Positions 1-6,504 of a DNA stretch of 6,613 nt are shown here, in pieces; the first letter of the stretch is position 1; the number at the start of each line of letters is the position of its first letter. A program made the position numbers and the translations under genes. This stretch comes from DATLYH01 sp035575035 (GTDB lineage: Bacteria; Planctomycetota; Planctomycetia; Gemmatales; Gemmataceae), in contig DATLYH010000233.1 in assembly GCA_035575035.1 (NCBI GenBank), forward strand, positions 1 to 6,613, read 5' to 3'. The notes under the pieces are model-generated. The model did not search any database, was not told the DNA's origin, and saw nothing but the letters and a program-made list of their open reading frames with translations.

Positions 1-12
1 GGCCCTCCCTTC

Positions 13-40
13 TTGTCCGCTGACCGTGGCGACCTATAAT
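13..40 (+). promoter_or_regulatory. Sigma70-like promoter for the APC transporter gene
   Basis: An exact TATAAT at 35-40 is preceded, after a 16-nt spacer, by TTGTCC at 13-18, which matches the first three bases and the fifth base of TTGACA. Transcription would start near 46-47, giving a leader of about 285 nt before the chosen ATG at 333. A GGAGG at 42-46 lies right at the expected transcript start, so it probably does not serve as a ribosome binding site. The match is by eye; promoter function is inferred. Confidence 0.55.
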
Positions 41-62
41 TGGAGGAAATGTGCAGCCTAAT

Positions 63-82
63 CCCGCGCCGCCCGGCGCGGG
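63..82 (+). other. GC-rich perfect stem-loop at the start of the leader
   Basis: CCCGCGCC (63-70) and GGCGCGGG (75-82) are exact reverse complements around the loop GCCC. It starts about 16 nt after the predicted transcription start. No T-run follows, so it is not a standard intrinsic terminator. It may stabilise the 5' end of the transcript or form part of the leader fold; the function is inferred. Confidence 0.5.
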
Positions 83-100
83 AGCGGGGGAACCAACGGG

Positions 101-156
101 CCTCCTTACCTCTTCCTCCTCTCCCTCCGCAAGGGAAGAAAGGAAGGATAGGGGGG
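101..156. repeat. Degenerate pyrimidine/purine palindrome, relative of the element at 5225-5280
   Basis: A pyrimidine-only stretch with CCTCC and TTCCTCC blocks passes through CCGCAAGGG into a purine-rich stretch ending in GGGGGG, giving an imperfect inverted repeat. The 13 bases at 118-130 (CCTCTCCCTCCGC) are identical to the reverse complement of 5252-5264 inside the dehydrogenase gene. Over the 26 bases after the shared block (131-156), the two copies agree at about 15, and every difference is an A/G transition. It looks like an older, more decayed member of one repeat family. Skewed base composition will raise similarity by chance, so the relationship is probable rather than proven. Confidence 0.5.
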
Positions 157-320
157 CCCAGGGGCGCAGGTCCGATCTGCGGACCGGGGTACTTTCATGC
201 CCTAGCCCGTCAGCTAACCTCGCCGGCCGGTCGGGGTGCGGTGCCCCGGCCCAAGTGAAAGGGCACACCCGTCTTTCCCCACCGACGAAGAGCCCCCACT
301 TTCCTCATCCCCTGTTGCGA

Positions 321-327
321 AGGAAGG
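321..327 (+). promoter_or_regulatory. Ribosome binding site that sets the start at 333
   Basis: AGGAAGG lies 5 nt before the ATG at 333. This is the only well-spaced purine-rich site next to an in-frame ATG before the first membrane segment. It is the main reason for preferring this start over the GTG at 51, which would add 94 residues of Pro/Ser/Arg-rich sequence. Confidence 0.7.
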
Positions 328-332
328 CGTTC

Positions 333-3041
333 ATGGCTACCTCCTCGGAGTCGGCCGGTTCGTCTCGCGGCCTGGCCGCGCGCCTGGCTCGCCCGGCGCA
401 GGTGATCATCGTCACCAGCGTCATGTTCACCTTCATCTCGTACTGGCGCACCGCCGCTGTCGTGCTCTGCGACATGTCGAGCACGGCATACTACATCGGC
501 GGCATTGTCGAGCAGGCCATCGGCAAGGCCGCCCCCTGGTTCATTCTCGCCGTGCTCCTGTTTAGCTCGGTCGTCCGGCTGGTTTACATCGAAAGCTGCT
601 CGCTGTTTGTCCGCGGCGGCGTCTATCGCGTCGTCAAGACCGCCCTGGGCGGCTTCCTCGGCAAGCTGGCCGTCTCGGCGCTGATGTTCGACTACATCCT
701 GACCGGCCCCATCAGCAGCGTCTCGGCCGGCAAGTACATCGTCGGCCTGGGACTCGACACGCTGGCCGTCGCCGCTCCTCGCTACGCCGTCCACGACCCG
801 GCCGTCAAGGAGGCGATCGGTGACTGGGGCGCCGTGCTGATCGCCTGCGTCATCACCCTGTACTTCTTCCGCCAGAACCTGCTCGGCATTCAGGAGTCAA
901 GCGACAAGGCCCTCAAGATCATGATTGCCACAACCATCATGGGGGTCATCATGATCAGCTGGTGTCTGGTCACGCTGGCGGTAAAGGGGCCGCGCAACGA
1001 CGTGCCGCTGGTCCCGGATCTGGGCAAGAAGTTCGAGCAGACGCCGGACGGGCCCGTGCCTCGGTTCAACCCGGTGACCGGTGAACAGGAAGATCCGCTC
1101 GGCTTTCTGGGCCGCATACTTCCCGCGGGCGCGGCCGAGGAGCTGCGCCGCCCGGCCAGCTGGCTGAGCCTGGTCGGCATCCTCGGCCTGTTCATTGCTT
1201 TCGGGCATTCGATCCTGGCGATGAGCGGCGAGGAAACACTGGCCCAGGTCTACCGCGAGGTGGAATCGCCCAAGCTGGCCAACTTCAAGAAAGCCGCCTT
1301 CATCGTCTTCCTGTACAGCCTCCTCTTGACGGGGAGCATTTCCTTCCTGGCGGTGCTGCTGATCCCCGACGAGGTGCGGATGAAGATCTACGCCGACAAC
1401 CTGATCGGCGGGCTGGCGATGCACGTGCTCGGACCGCCGGAGGCCCGGCTGCTGCTCAACGGGCTGGTGGTCGTGGTCGGCTTCCTGATCCTGTCCGGGG
1501 CGGTGAACACGGCCATCATCGGCTCCAACGGCGTCCTTAACCGGGTGGCCGAGGACGGCGTCATGCCCGACTGGTTCCTCAAACCCCATCCGCGCTACGG
1601 CACCACCTACCGGGTACTTTACCTGATCATCGGCTTGCAGCTGTTCACCATCATTGTCACTCACGGCAACGTCTACTTGCTGGGCGAGGCCTACGCATTC
1701 GGCGTGGTGTGGAGCTTCGTTTTCCAGGCTTTGTCAATGCTGGTGCTCCGCTTCAAGGACCCCCGGCCGCGCGAATACAAGGTGCCGCTCAACCTCCGCG
1801 TCGCCGGGGTGGAGATACCGTTCGGTCTGGGACTGATCTTCCTGGTGCTGGCGATCACGGCGGTGATGAACTTCTTCACCAAGGAGGTGGCGACCGTCGG
1901 CGGCATGCTCTTCACCACCGTTTTCATGGTGGTGTTCACCCTCTCGGAACGGCATTACGAGAGACGGCGGCGCGGGGCCCCGCACGAGCACCGGGAGCAG
2001 TTCAACCGGCAGGTCGCGGCCGAGGTCACGCCGGAGAGCCTGGGACTGACCAAGTTGTATCGCAAGTTGGTGGCCATCCGTTCGCCGCAGAACCTCTTCA
2101 TGCTGGAGCGGGCCCTGGCGGAGACCGACCCGGAGACAACCGGCGTGGTGGTGATGACCGCCAAGGTGGCGCCGCCGGGCGGCTCGCCGACGGACGAGAT
2201 GAACCTGGACCTCTATGACCAGGAGTTGATGACCGCGGTGGTGCAGCGGGCCGAGCGGGCCGGCAAGCCGGTCTGGCCGCTGATCGTGCCGACCAATAAC
2301 GCCCTGCACGCAGTGATGCAGACAGCCCACGACTTGCAGGTACACGAGCTGATCATGGGGGCATCGAACAAGTACACCGCCGACGAGCAGCTGGACCAGG
2401 CGGCCTTCTACTGGATCAGCCTGCACGGCGGCCGGCCGGCCCCGCTGACCATCCGGGTCATGAGCCGCGACCGCGACCTGTACCTCGACATTGCGGGGGG
2501 CAACCGCATCCCGAAAATCAGCGAGCGGCGGGCGCGATCGGTGGCCGAGCTGCGGGCCGCCGGCGTCGGCGTGGACCGGGTTCTCCTGACCCACGACGGC
2601 ACCGTCGCTGGCAGCGACCTGTTCAAGGCAGTCCTGACCCTGCTTGACCCGGAGGTAGCATTGACGGTGGTGCCGCTGCCGCCCCGCGCCGCCGACCCGT
2701 ACTACGACCCCACCCTGGTGAAACAAGATGAAGAGCGGGCCCGGCAGCTGGGCCGGGAGCTACGGGTCCATTCGACCGACCGCGTGACCGGCCCGGACCT
2801 GGTGCGGTTGGCCCAGGAAGGGCAGTACGACCTGATCATCCTGCCGTTGCCGCAGCCGCCCGATGACGGCGCGGCTCCGCTGGACGAGAGCACCGCATTC
2901 GTGCTGACCCATGCCCCTTGCCGGGTGTTCCTGGCCGCGGCGCCGGTCATTCCGCCCGAGGTGATCGACAAGGGCCCGACGGCCGACCTTGCCCCGTCGC
3001 CGACAAACGCCGGCGACGGGGCGCGGGCCGGCTCATCCTAA
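333..3041 (+). CDS. APC-superfamily permease with C-terminal tandem USP-like domains (902 aa)
   Basis: A likely inner-membrane transporter of amino acids or a related solute; the substrate cannot be read from the sequence. About 12 hydrophobic segments are seen, near residues 21-45, 65-88, 108-142, 163-180, 195-216, 276-298, 321-344, 373-397, 427-444, 449-472, 493-513 and 518-537. APC-like blocks include FVRGGVYRVVKTALG (92-106), FDYILTGPISSVSAGKY (119-135), QNLLGIQESSDKAL (181-194), GHSILAMSGEETLAQVYREV (291-310) and GAVNTAIIGSNGVLNRVAEDG (389-409). The Gly-x-Gly motif usual in APC helix 1 is not evident; the region reads YWRTAAVVLCDMSS (37-50). After residue 540 comes about 360 residues of soluble sequence resembling two USP folds, roughly 570-710 and 740-870. 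The second ends in APCRVFLA, typical of the last USP strand, but the Gly-rich ATP-binding motif is degenerate in both. This soluble part probably regulates transport. The gene appears monocistronic and converges on the dehydrogenase gene. Family assignment is strong; substrate and regulatory ligand are unknown. Confidence 0.9.
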   Translation: MATSSESAGSSRGLAARLARPAQVIIVTSVMFTFISYWRTAAVVLCDMSSTAYYIGGIVEQAIGKAAPWFILAVLLFSSVVRLVYIESCSLFVRGGVYRVVKTALGGFLGKLAVSALMFDYILTGPISSVSAGKYIVGLGLDTLAVAAPRYAVHDPAVKEAIGDWGAVLIACVITLYFFRQNLLGIQESSDKALKIMIATTIMGVIMISWCLVTLAVKGPRNDVPLVPDLGKKFEQTPDGPVPRFNPVTGEQEDPLGFLGRILPAGAAEELRRPASWLSLVGILGLFIAFGHSILAMSGEETLAQVYREVESPKLANFKKAAFIVFLYSLLLTGSISFLAVLLIPDEVRMKIYADNLIGGLAMHVLGPPEARLLLNGLVVVVGFLILSGAVNTAIIGSNGVLNRVAEDGVMPDWFLKPHPRYGTTYRVLYLIIGLQLFTIIVTHGNVYLLGEAYAFGVVWSFVFQALSMLVLRFKDPRPREYKVPLNLRVAGVEIPFGLGLIFLVLAITAVMNFFTKEVATVGGMLFTTVFMVVFTLSERHYERRRRGAPHEHREQFNRQVAAEVTPESLGLTKLYRKLVAIRSPQNLFMLERALAETDPETTGVVVMTAKVAPPGGSPTDEMNLDLYDQELMTAVVQRAERAGKPVWPLIVPTNNALHAVMQTAHDLQVHELIMGASNKYTADEQLDQAAFYWISLHGGRPAPLTIRVMSRDRDLYLDIAGGNRIPKISERRARSVAELRAAGVGVDRVLLTHDGTVAGSDLFKAVLTLLDPEVALTVVPLPPRAADPYYDPTLVKQDEERARQLGRELRVHSTDRVTGPDLVRLAQEGQYDLIILPLPQPPDDGAAPLDESTAFVLTHAPCRVFLAAAPVIPPEVIDKGPTADLAPSPTNAGDGARAGSS
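2991..3022 (+). repeat. 12-bp perfect inverted repeat at the 3' end of the transporter gene
   Basis: GCCCCGTCGCCG (2991-3002) and CGGCGACGGGGC (3011-3022) are exact reverse complements around an 8-nt loop. The hairpin is inside the coding region and ends 16 nt before the TAA at 3039-3041, in the low-complexity tail after the second USP-like domain. No T-run follows. It could protect the mRNA 3' end, add to termination, or be a short repeat that landed in a tolerant tail. Confidence 0.55.
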
Positions 3042-3300
3042 CTCGCATGTTCCCCCCAGCCCTTTTATTCGCTATGGTCGTTCGCCAGCGGGTAAAAAAT
3101 GGGCCGACGGCCGCAGGGCTCGCCTTGCCCCGACCGGGGGCGTCGGGTAGGTTTGGGGTGTTGTGGATGTCTTCCACAGCGAGTAATCGAGGTAGTGGCT
3201 GGGTGACGCTCGCGGTGAGTCGTCTCCTCGCGCTGGGAGCCACTACCTCGATTCTTTTTCCCCCCTCCGATTGGCGATCTTCCCCCACGCCTCAAGGCGA
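3042..3300. other. Convergent intergenic region, no gene seen
   Basis: These 259 bases separate two converging genes. They contain the terminator-like inverted repeat at 3185-3253 and a small hairpin, TGTGGA (3162-3167) with TCCACA (3173-3178) around a 5-nt loop. They also hold a GC-rich stretch where CCGACG near 3104 can pair with CGTCGG at 3141-3146. I see no ORF with a ribosome binding site and no tRNA. On the minus strand no clear T-run terminator follows the dehydrogenase stop, so its terminator is not identified. Confidence 0.6.
3185..3259 (+). terminator. Probable intrinsic terminator of the transporter gene
   Basis: AATCGAGGTAGTGGCT (3185-3200) and AGCCACTACCTCGATT (3238-3253) are exact 16-bp reverse complements. 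The 37-nt segment between them can form an inner stem, about 7 of 8 pairs between GCGGTGAG and CTCCTCGC. One C and then five T's (3255-3259) follow the second arm, so it can end transcription on the plus strand about 145-215 nt after the stop codon. Read on the minus strand the second arm is not followed by a T-run. The loop is long for a terminator, so it could also be a small repeat or an RNA element. Confidence 0.6.
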
Positions 3301-6300
3301 TCAGGGCTTGCCGTTGCCGACCGGCACGGTGCCGTCGAGATAGCGCCAGTTCTTGAGGAAGTTTAACAGGTCCGCCATCTCCTCAACGGTAATGGTCTTC
3401 TCCAGCCCCTCCGGCATCAGCGAGACACCGGTGGACTGGATCTCCTCGATATCCTGGCGCAGCACGGTGTCAGTCTGGTTCTCGGCCCGCCGCAGCGTGA
3501 TGCTGGACGAGGTCTCGGCAACGATGATGCCGGTCAACACCTTGCCGCTCTTGGTGACGACCTGGTAGTTGATGAAGTTGCTGTCAATCGCCTGGTTAGG
3601 ATTGAGGATATCGACCAGGAGCATCTCCGGCGTCTTGGTGCGGGTATCGCCGATGTCCGGCCCGACATCGACGCCGATGCCGGCGACGCGGTGGCAGGTG
3701 GCGCAGTTCTTCTGAAAGACCGCCTTGCCCCGGTGAGCATCCCCCTTCAGAGCCAGGGCGGCCCGATACTTCTCCAGTACCTCCTTGCGCTCGGCGGGGA
3801 GGTTCTCTTGCAGCAGTTTGCGGGCGCGCTCGCGGATCTCGGGCAGCCGATGGTTGACCAGCTGGCGGGTGCGGAGCGCGTCCAGGTCGCCGGGGCGGAC
3901 GCGGCCGGCCTCCACCTCATCGAGGAAGAAGCGGATACGGTCGGGCTGCCGCAGCAGAGCCTCGGTCACCTCCCGCCGCACCGCCGGCGTGTAGCTCGCC
4001 CACGACTTCATTAGCAGACCGGGTACCTCCGGGCGCGGATGGGCAGCCAGGGCCCGGACCGCGGCCAATCGCACCTCCTGCACCGGATCGCCCGCCAGCA
4101 ACCGCGTCAGCGTCGGCTCGGCGATGTCCCACGGCGCATGAGCCAGCAGCCGGACCGCCGCCACCCGCTCCGCCAGGTCGTGCTTCGACTCGGCGGCAAT
4201 CCGGGCCGCCTGCGCCAGCAGGCCCGCGGCCCGCTCGGCCACCGACCGCCTCGATTCCGGCAAGGTCTTGAGGAAGGCGCCGAGCTGGGTGCCGCGCCGG
4301 TCCATGCCGTCGGCCAAGCCGTTCAGCCCTGCCATCTGCCACCGGGCCGCATCACTGGCTTCGAGTTGGAGCAGCGCTTCCAGGACATCGGCGACTTCCG
4401 CCGGCTCCCGCCGTGCCCCGACGAGGGCGGCCAGCTCTTGCAGCAGCTGAAGCCGGCCGGGTGTGCCTTCCCGCGTCAGCGAGCCGTGCGGCGGCAGCAG
4501 GCGGACGATCAGAGCGCCGGCCCGCTGCGGCACGGCGCTGGCCACTGCCAGCCGGGTCCAGCGGTCCTCGGCCCCCGCCAAGGCGATGGCGGCCAGCGGC
4601 GGCAGGATGCGGTCATCGTCCCACTCGCCCAGTGTCAGGGCCGCCTGAAACCGGACCTGGGCGTCGGCGTCGTCTGCCCGTTCCTGCACCCCCTTTTGCA
4701 GGATGGCAGATTGCGCCAGCCGCCCCTCGGCCAGACGCACCGCCTGTTCCCGAACGCGCGGGTGCCGATCCCGGAGGAGGGCGGCAATGGTGGGTTCGTC
4801 CAGTGCTCCCATCGCTTCCAGCAGCCAGGCGGCGTGGGCGCGGGCCAGCGGCTCGGGGGAAGACTGCACCAGCTGGCGCAGCGGCCCGACGGCGGCCCGG
4901 TCTTGCCGCTCCAGCAGCAGCCGCTGGGCCGTCGTCCGCCACCAGGCATCGGCATGTTCCAGCAGCGCGACCAGTTCCAAGGTGTCCGCCTGGCTCAACC
5001 GCGGACGTATCGGCTTATGAACATATTTCTCCGGCACGATGCGCCAGATCCGGCCACAGTCCTTGCCCAGTGTCAGGTCAGGGCGGTTCTTCAGCTCGAC
5101 CGGCATGAACTCGGGATGCTCGATGACCGCCCGGTACATGTCAACCAGATACATGGCCCCGTCGGGACCGCTGGTCAGGAACACCGGCCGGCACCAGTCG
5201 TCCGGCGTGGCCAGGAACTCAACGCCCTCCTCACCCTTTCCCCCTCCCCCCGCGGAGGGAGAGGGTAAAAGTGAGGGGGGCGGCTTCGAGAGGAATGTTG
5301 CGCCGTTGGGCCGGAGGATCTCCTGATGGACCAGGTTGCCGGTCGGGTCGCAGGTGAAGGCCGAGCCGCGGTAGTCGGCCGGCAGGAGGCTGCCGCGATA
5401 GATGAAGACGCCGCAGGCCGCGGTGAACCGACCGGCATGCAGCGATGAGGTGGTCCAGTTCTTGCTCAGCGGATAGATCTTGCCCCCCGAGTTGAGGGGT
5501 CCATCTTCCAGCACCGAGACGTCCTGCACCACGGCGGGGGCGGCCAGGAGCGGGTTGCGCCGCAGATAACGGTTCTCGAGGACGACATGCCGCAGGTGAT
5601 GGCGGTTGTCGCAGACGAAGCGCCGGCCCCAGTCGTCGAAGGTGTTGCCGTACTGCCCCATGCCGGAGATGGCCTCATGCCGGTCGTGGATCAGGTCAAA
5701 ACGAAAGTCCATGCCGCTGAGGTTGACCGGCGGATCATTCGGCCGGCCGCTCCGCCTGACCTGGCCGCCGCGCAGCCCGTTGGCGACGTAGACCCAGTTG
5801 TCCATCCCGAGGATCGGATGGCTGACGCGGAGCTGCGGGTTTTGGGTGGCGAAGCCTTCGTAGAGGACCTCGCGGCGGTCGGCCCGGCCGTCGCCGTCGC
5901 TATCGCGCAGCCAGATGATGTACGGGGCGGCCGTCACCAGCAGTCCGCCGCGCCACGGGAGCAGGCCGTTGGCGAACAGGAGCCGATCGGCGAAAACGGT
6001 GGCATGTTCATAGCGGCCGTCGCCATCGCGGTCGTCGAGGACCTTGATGCGTCCCTCGGGCGGTTGGCCGGGCGGCGGGCCGTTGGGATAGTCGAGCATT
6101 TCGACGACCCAGAGCCGGCCGTCCTCGTCGAAGGCCATCGCGACCGGGCTTTGGACCTCCGGCTCGGCGGCGACCAACTCGAGGCGCAGGCCGGGAGCGA
6201 TGCGGAACTGTTTCAGCGCCTCCGCAGGCGAGAGTGGATGGGGGGGCTCGGCTGGCTTGGCCGGCGGATCAGCGGCCCGGCCCAGCCACCAGACCGCACC

Positions 6301-6351
6301 CAGGGATGCAAAGATGGCCAATGAGAAGGCAAGTCGCATGGGATGGCTCAT
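3301..6351 (-). CDS. PVC-type membrane-bound dehydrogenase-like protein with HEAT repeats and CxxCH haem domain (1016 aa)
   Basis: A large exported protein of a family typical of Planctomycetota and Verrucomicrobiota, presumed to oxidise a sugar-like or other organic substrate and pass electrons to its own c-type haem. The substrate is unknown. Residues 1-27 form a signal peptide or anchor (hydrophobic 7-24, then GRAADP). Residues about 45-440 form a beta-propeller like the soluble glucose/sorbosone dehydrogenases, with two DxDGDGR-type possible calcium loops (DDRDGDGRYE at 106-115, RDSDGDGRAD at 149-158). QYGNTFDDWGRRFVCDN (233-249) and TSGPDGAMYLVDMYR (393-407) are family blocks. Residues about 450-850 are helical HEAT-like repeats. 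The C-terminal cytochrome domain (about 868-1003) has CATCH (Cys883, Cys886, His887) and a likely Met979 ligand in SLMPEGLE. Residues about 357-376 come from an in-frame palindromic repeat. The start at 6351 has AAGGA nearby at short spacing (3-4 nt); Met5 at 6339 is an alternative. Confidence 0.93.
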   Translation of the reverse strand: MSHPMRLAFSLAIFASLGAVWWLGRAADPPAKPAEPPHPLSPAEALKQFRIAPGLRLELVAAEPEVQSPVAMAFDEDGRLWVVEMLDYPNGPPPGQPPEGRIKVLDDRDGDGRYEHATVFADRLLFANGLLPWRGGLLVTAAPYIIWLRDSDGDGRADRREVLYEGFATQNPQLRVSHPILGMDNWVYVANGLRGGQVRRSGRPNDPPVNLSGMDFRFDLIHDRHEAISGMGQYGNTFDDWGRRFVCDNRHHLRHVVLENRYLRRNPLLAAPAVVQDVSVLEDGPLNSGGKIYPLSKNWTTSSLHAGRFTAACGVFIYRGSLLPADYRGSAFTCDPTGNLVHQEILRPNGATFLSKPPPSLLPSPSAGGGGKGEEGVEFLATPDDWCRPVFLTSGPDGAMYLVDMYRAVIEHPEFMPVELKNRPDLTLGKDCGRIWRIVPEKYVHKPIRPRLSQADTLELVALLEHADAWWRTTAQRLLLERQDRAAVGPLRQLVQSSPEPLARAHAAWLLEAMGALDEPTIAALLRDRHPRVREQAVRLAEGRLAQSAILQKGVQERADDADAQVRFQAALTLGEWDDDRILPPLAAIALAGAEDRWTRLAVASAVPQRAGALIVRLLPPHGSLTREGTPGRLQLLQELAALVGARREPAEVADVLEALLQLEASDAARWQMAGLNGLADGMDRRGTQLGAFLKTLPESRRSVAERAAGLLAQAARIAAESKHDLAERVAAVRLLAHAPWDIAEPTLTRLLAGDPVQEVRLAAVRALAAHPRPEVPGLLMKSWASYTPAVRREVTEALLRQPDRIRFFLDEVEAGRVRPGDLDALRTRQLVNHRLPEIRERARKLLQENLPAERKEVLEKYRAALALKGDAHRGKAVFQKNCATCHRVAGIGVDVGPDIGDTRTKTPEMLLVDILNPNQAIDSNFINYQVVTKSGKVLTGIIVAETSSSITLRRAENQTDTVLRQDIEEIQSTGVSLMPEGLEKTITVEEMADLLNFLKNWRYLDGTVPVGNGKP
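5225..5280. repeat. 56-bp palindromic element in frame within the dehydrogenase gene
   Basis: The segment is an ungapped palindrome centred between 5252 and 5253. Of 28 opposed base pairs, 22 are Watson-Crick and one more is a G-T. Mismatches are at 5235, 5236, 5239, 5243 and 5249. The arms are rich in CCCTC/GAGGG blocks. Read on the minus strand it gives residues about 357-376 (PPPSLLPSPSAGGGGKGEEG), unlike the flanking protein. The flanks, GNLVHQEILRPNGATF before and VEFLATPDDWCRPVFLTSGP after, look like adjoining conserved blocks of the family. From memory, relatives usually lack this stretch. An inserted dispersed palindrome is the simplest reading. Confidence 0.7.
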
Positions 6352-6425
6352 GGTTCCTTCGCCCGATGTTGCTTCTTCCCGCTCGAACTGTTTCGCATCT
6401 GGGCCTTCCTCGTGCTCAAGACATG

Positions 6426-6455
6426 ATTATACGTGACGCGATCGGGCCGAGACAG
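6426..6455 (-). promoter_or_regulatory. Sigma70-like promoter for the dehydrogenase gene
   Basis: On the minus strand an exact TATAAT (plus-strand ATTATA, 6426-6431) follows, after an 18-nt spacer, a weak -35 candidate CTGTCT (6450-6455; three of six consensus bases). Transcription would start near 6419, about 68 nt before the ATG. The weak -35 would fit dependence on an activator, which is inference. Confidence 0.5.
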
Positions 6456-6461
6456 CGACGA

Positions 6462-6486
6462 AACGACCAACCGCTGGCAGGTCGTT
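6462..6486. promoter_or_regulatory. Dyad-symmetric candidate operator between divergent promoters
   Basis: AACGACC (6462-6468) and GGTCGTT (6480-6486) are exact inverted repeats. An inner CC (6471-6472) and GG (6476-6477) share the same centre at 6474. The site overlaps the likely -35 region of the rightward promoter and lies 6 nt beyond the -35 candidate of the leftward one, so a bound dimeric regulator could affect both genes. No known regulator is recognised. Confidence 0.4.
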
Positions 6487-6504
6487 CGCGCGGTTCTTTA
6501 TAAT
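6474..6504 (+). promoter_or_regulatory. Sigma70-like promoter for the partial right-hand gene
   Basis: An exact TATAAT lies at 6499-6504. A -35 candidate CTGGCA (6474-6479, four of six consensus bases) is 19 nt upstream, slightly wide. Transcription would begin near 6511, leaving a leader of about 37 nt before the ATG at 6548. Confidence 0.5.

Larger units (their letters stand above)
47..332 (+). promoter_or_regulatory. Long structured 5' leader of the transporter gene
   Basis: No convincing gene is seen here. Stem-loops read directly from the sequence are: 63-70 with 75-82 (8 bp, 4-nt loop); the imperfect palindrome 101-156; 169-174 with 180-185 (6 bp, 5-nt loop); 229-236 with 244-251 (8 bp including one G-U, 7-nt loop); and 241-246 with 261-266 (6 bp, 14-nt loop). 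The last two share bases 244-246 and cannot form together. A weaker pairing, 299-306 with 319-326, would partly cover the ribosome binding site. Alternative helices before a transporter gene can mean RNA-level control, but at this GC content chance helices are common. I recognise no known riboswitch class. Confidence 0.4.

Noticed and set aside
49..258. Possible 69-residue leader peptide from ATG 49
   Set aside because: GGAGG is only 2 nt from the ATG, the peptide is Arg/Pro/Gly-rich with no recognisable pattern, and it would begin at the very end of the predicted transcript.
51..332. Start of the transporter at GTG 51, adding 94 residues; GGAGG at 42-46 precedes it
   Set aside because: The added stretch is Pro/Ser/Arg-rich, contains a palindromic repeat and has no APC character. 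The predicted transcript would start at or after the GGAGG. ATG 333 has a well-spaced AGGAAGG.
1734..2726. 330-residue open frame on the minus strand opposite the transporter
   Set aside because: The His/Gln/Arg-rich antisense translation is opposite conserved membrane and USP-like coding sequence.
3162..3178. TGTGGA/TCCACA pair resembling a DnaA box
   Set aside because: Only the TGTGGA part matches, there is no cluster of boxes and no AT-rich region, so it is no more than a small hairpin.
2918..3343. 141-residue open frame spanning the transporter end and the convergent spacer
   Set aside because: It overlaps two supported genes and the terminator hairpin, and has no recognisable domain or convincing ribosome binding site.
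4039..5268. 409-residue open frame on the plus strand opposite the dehydrogenase gene
   Set aside because: It lies wholly opposite a well-supported coding frame. The translation is Gln/Arg/Pro-rich without domains, as expected for an antisense frame in GC-rich DNA.
5587..6324. 245-residue open frame on the plus strand opposite the dehydrogenase N-terminus
   Set aside because: It is a shadow of the propeller coding sequence; the Val/Ala/Asp-rich translation matches no family.
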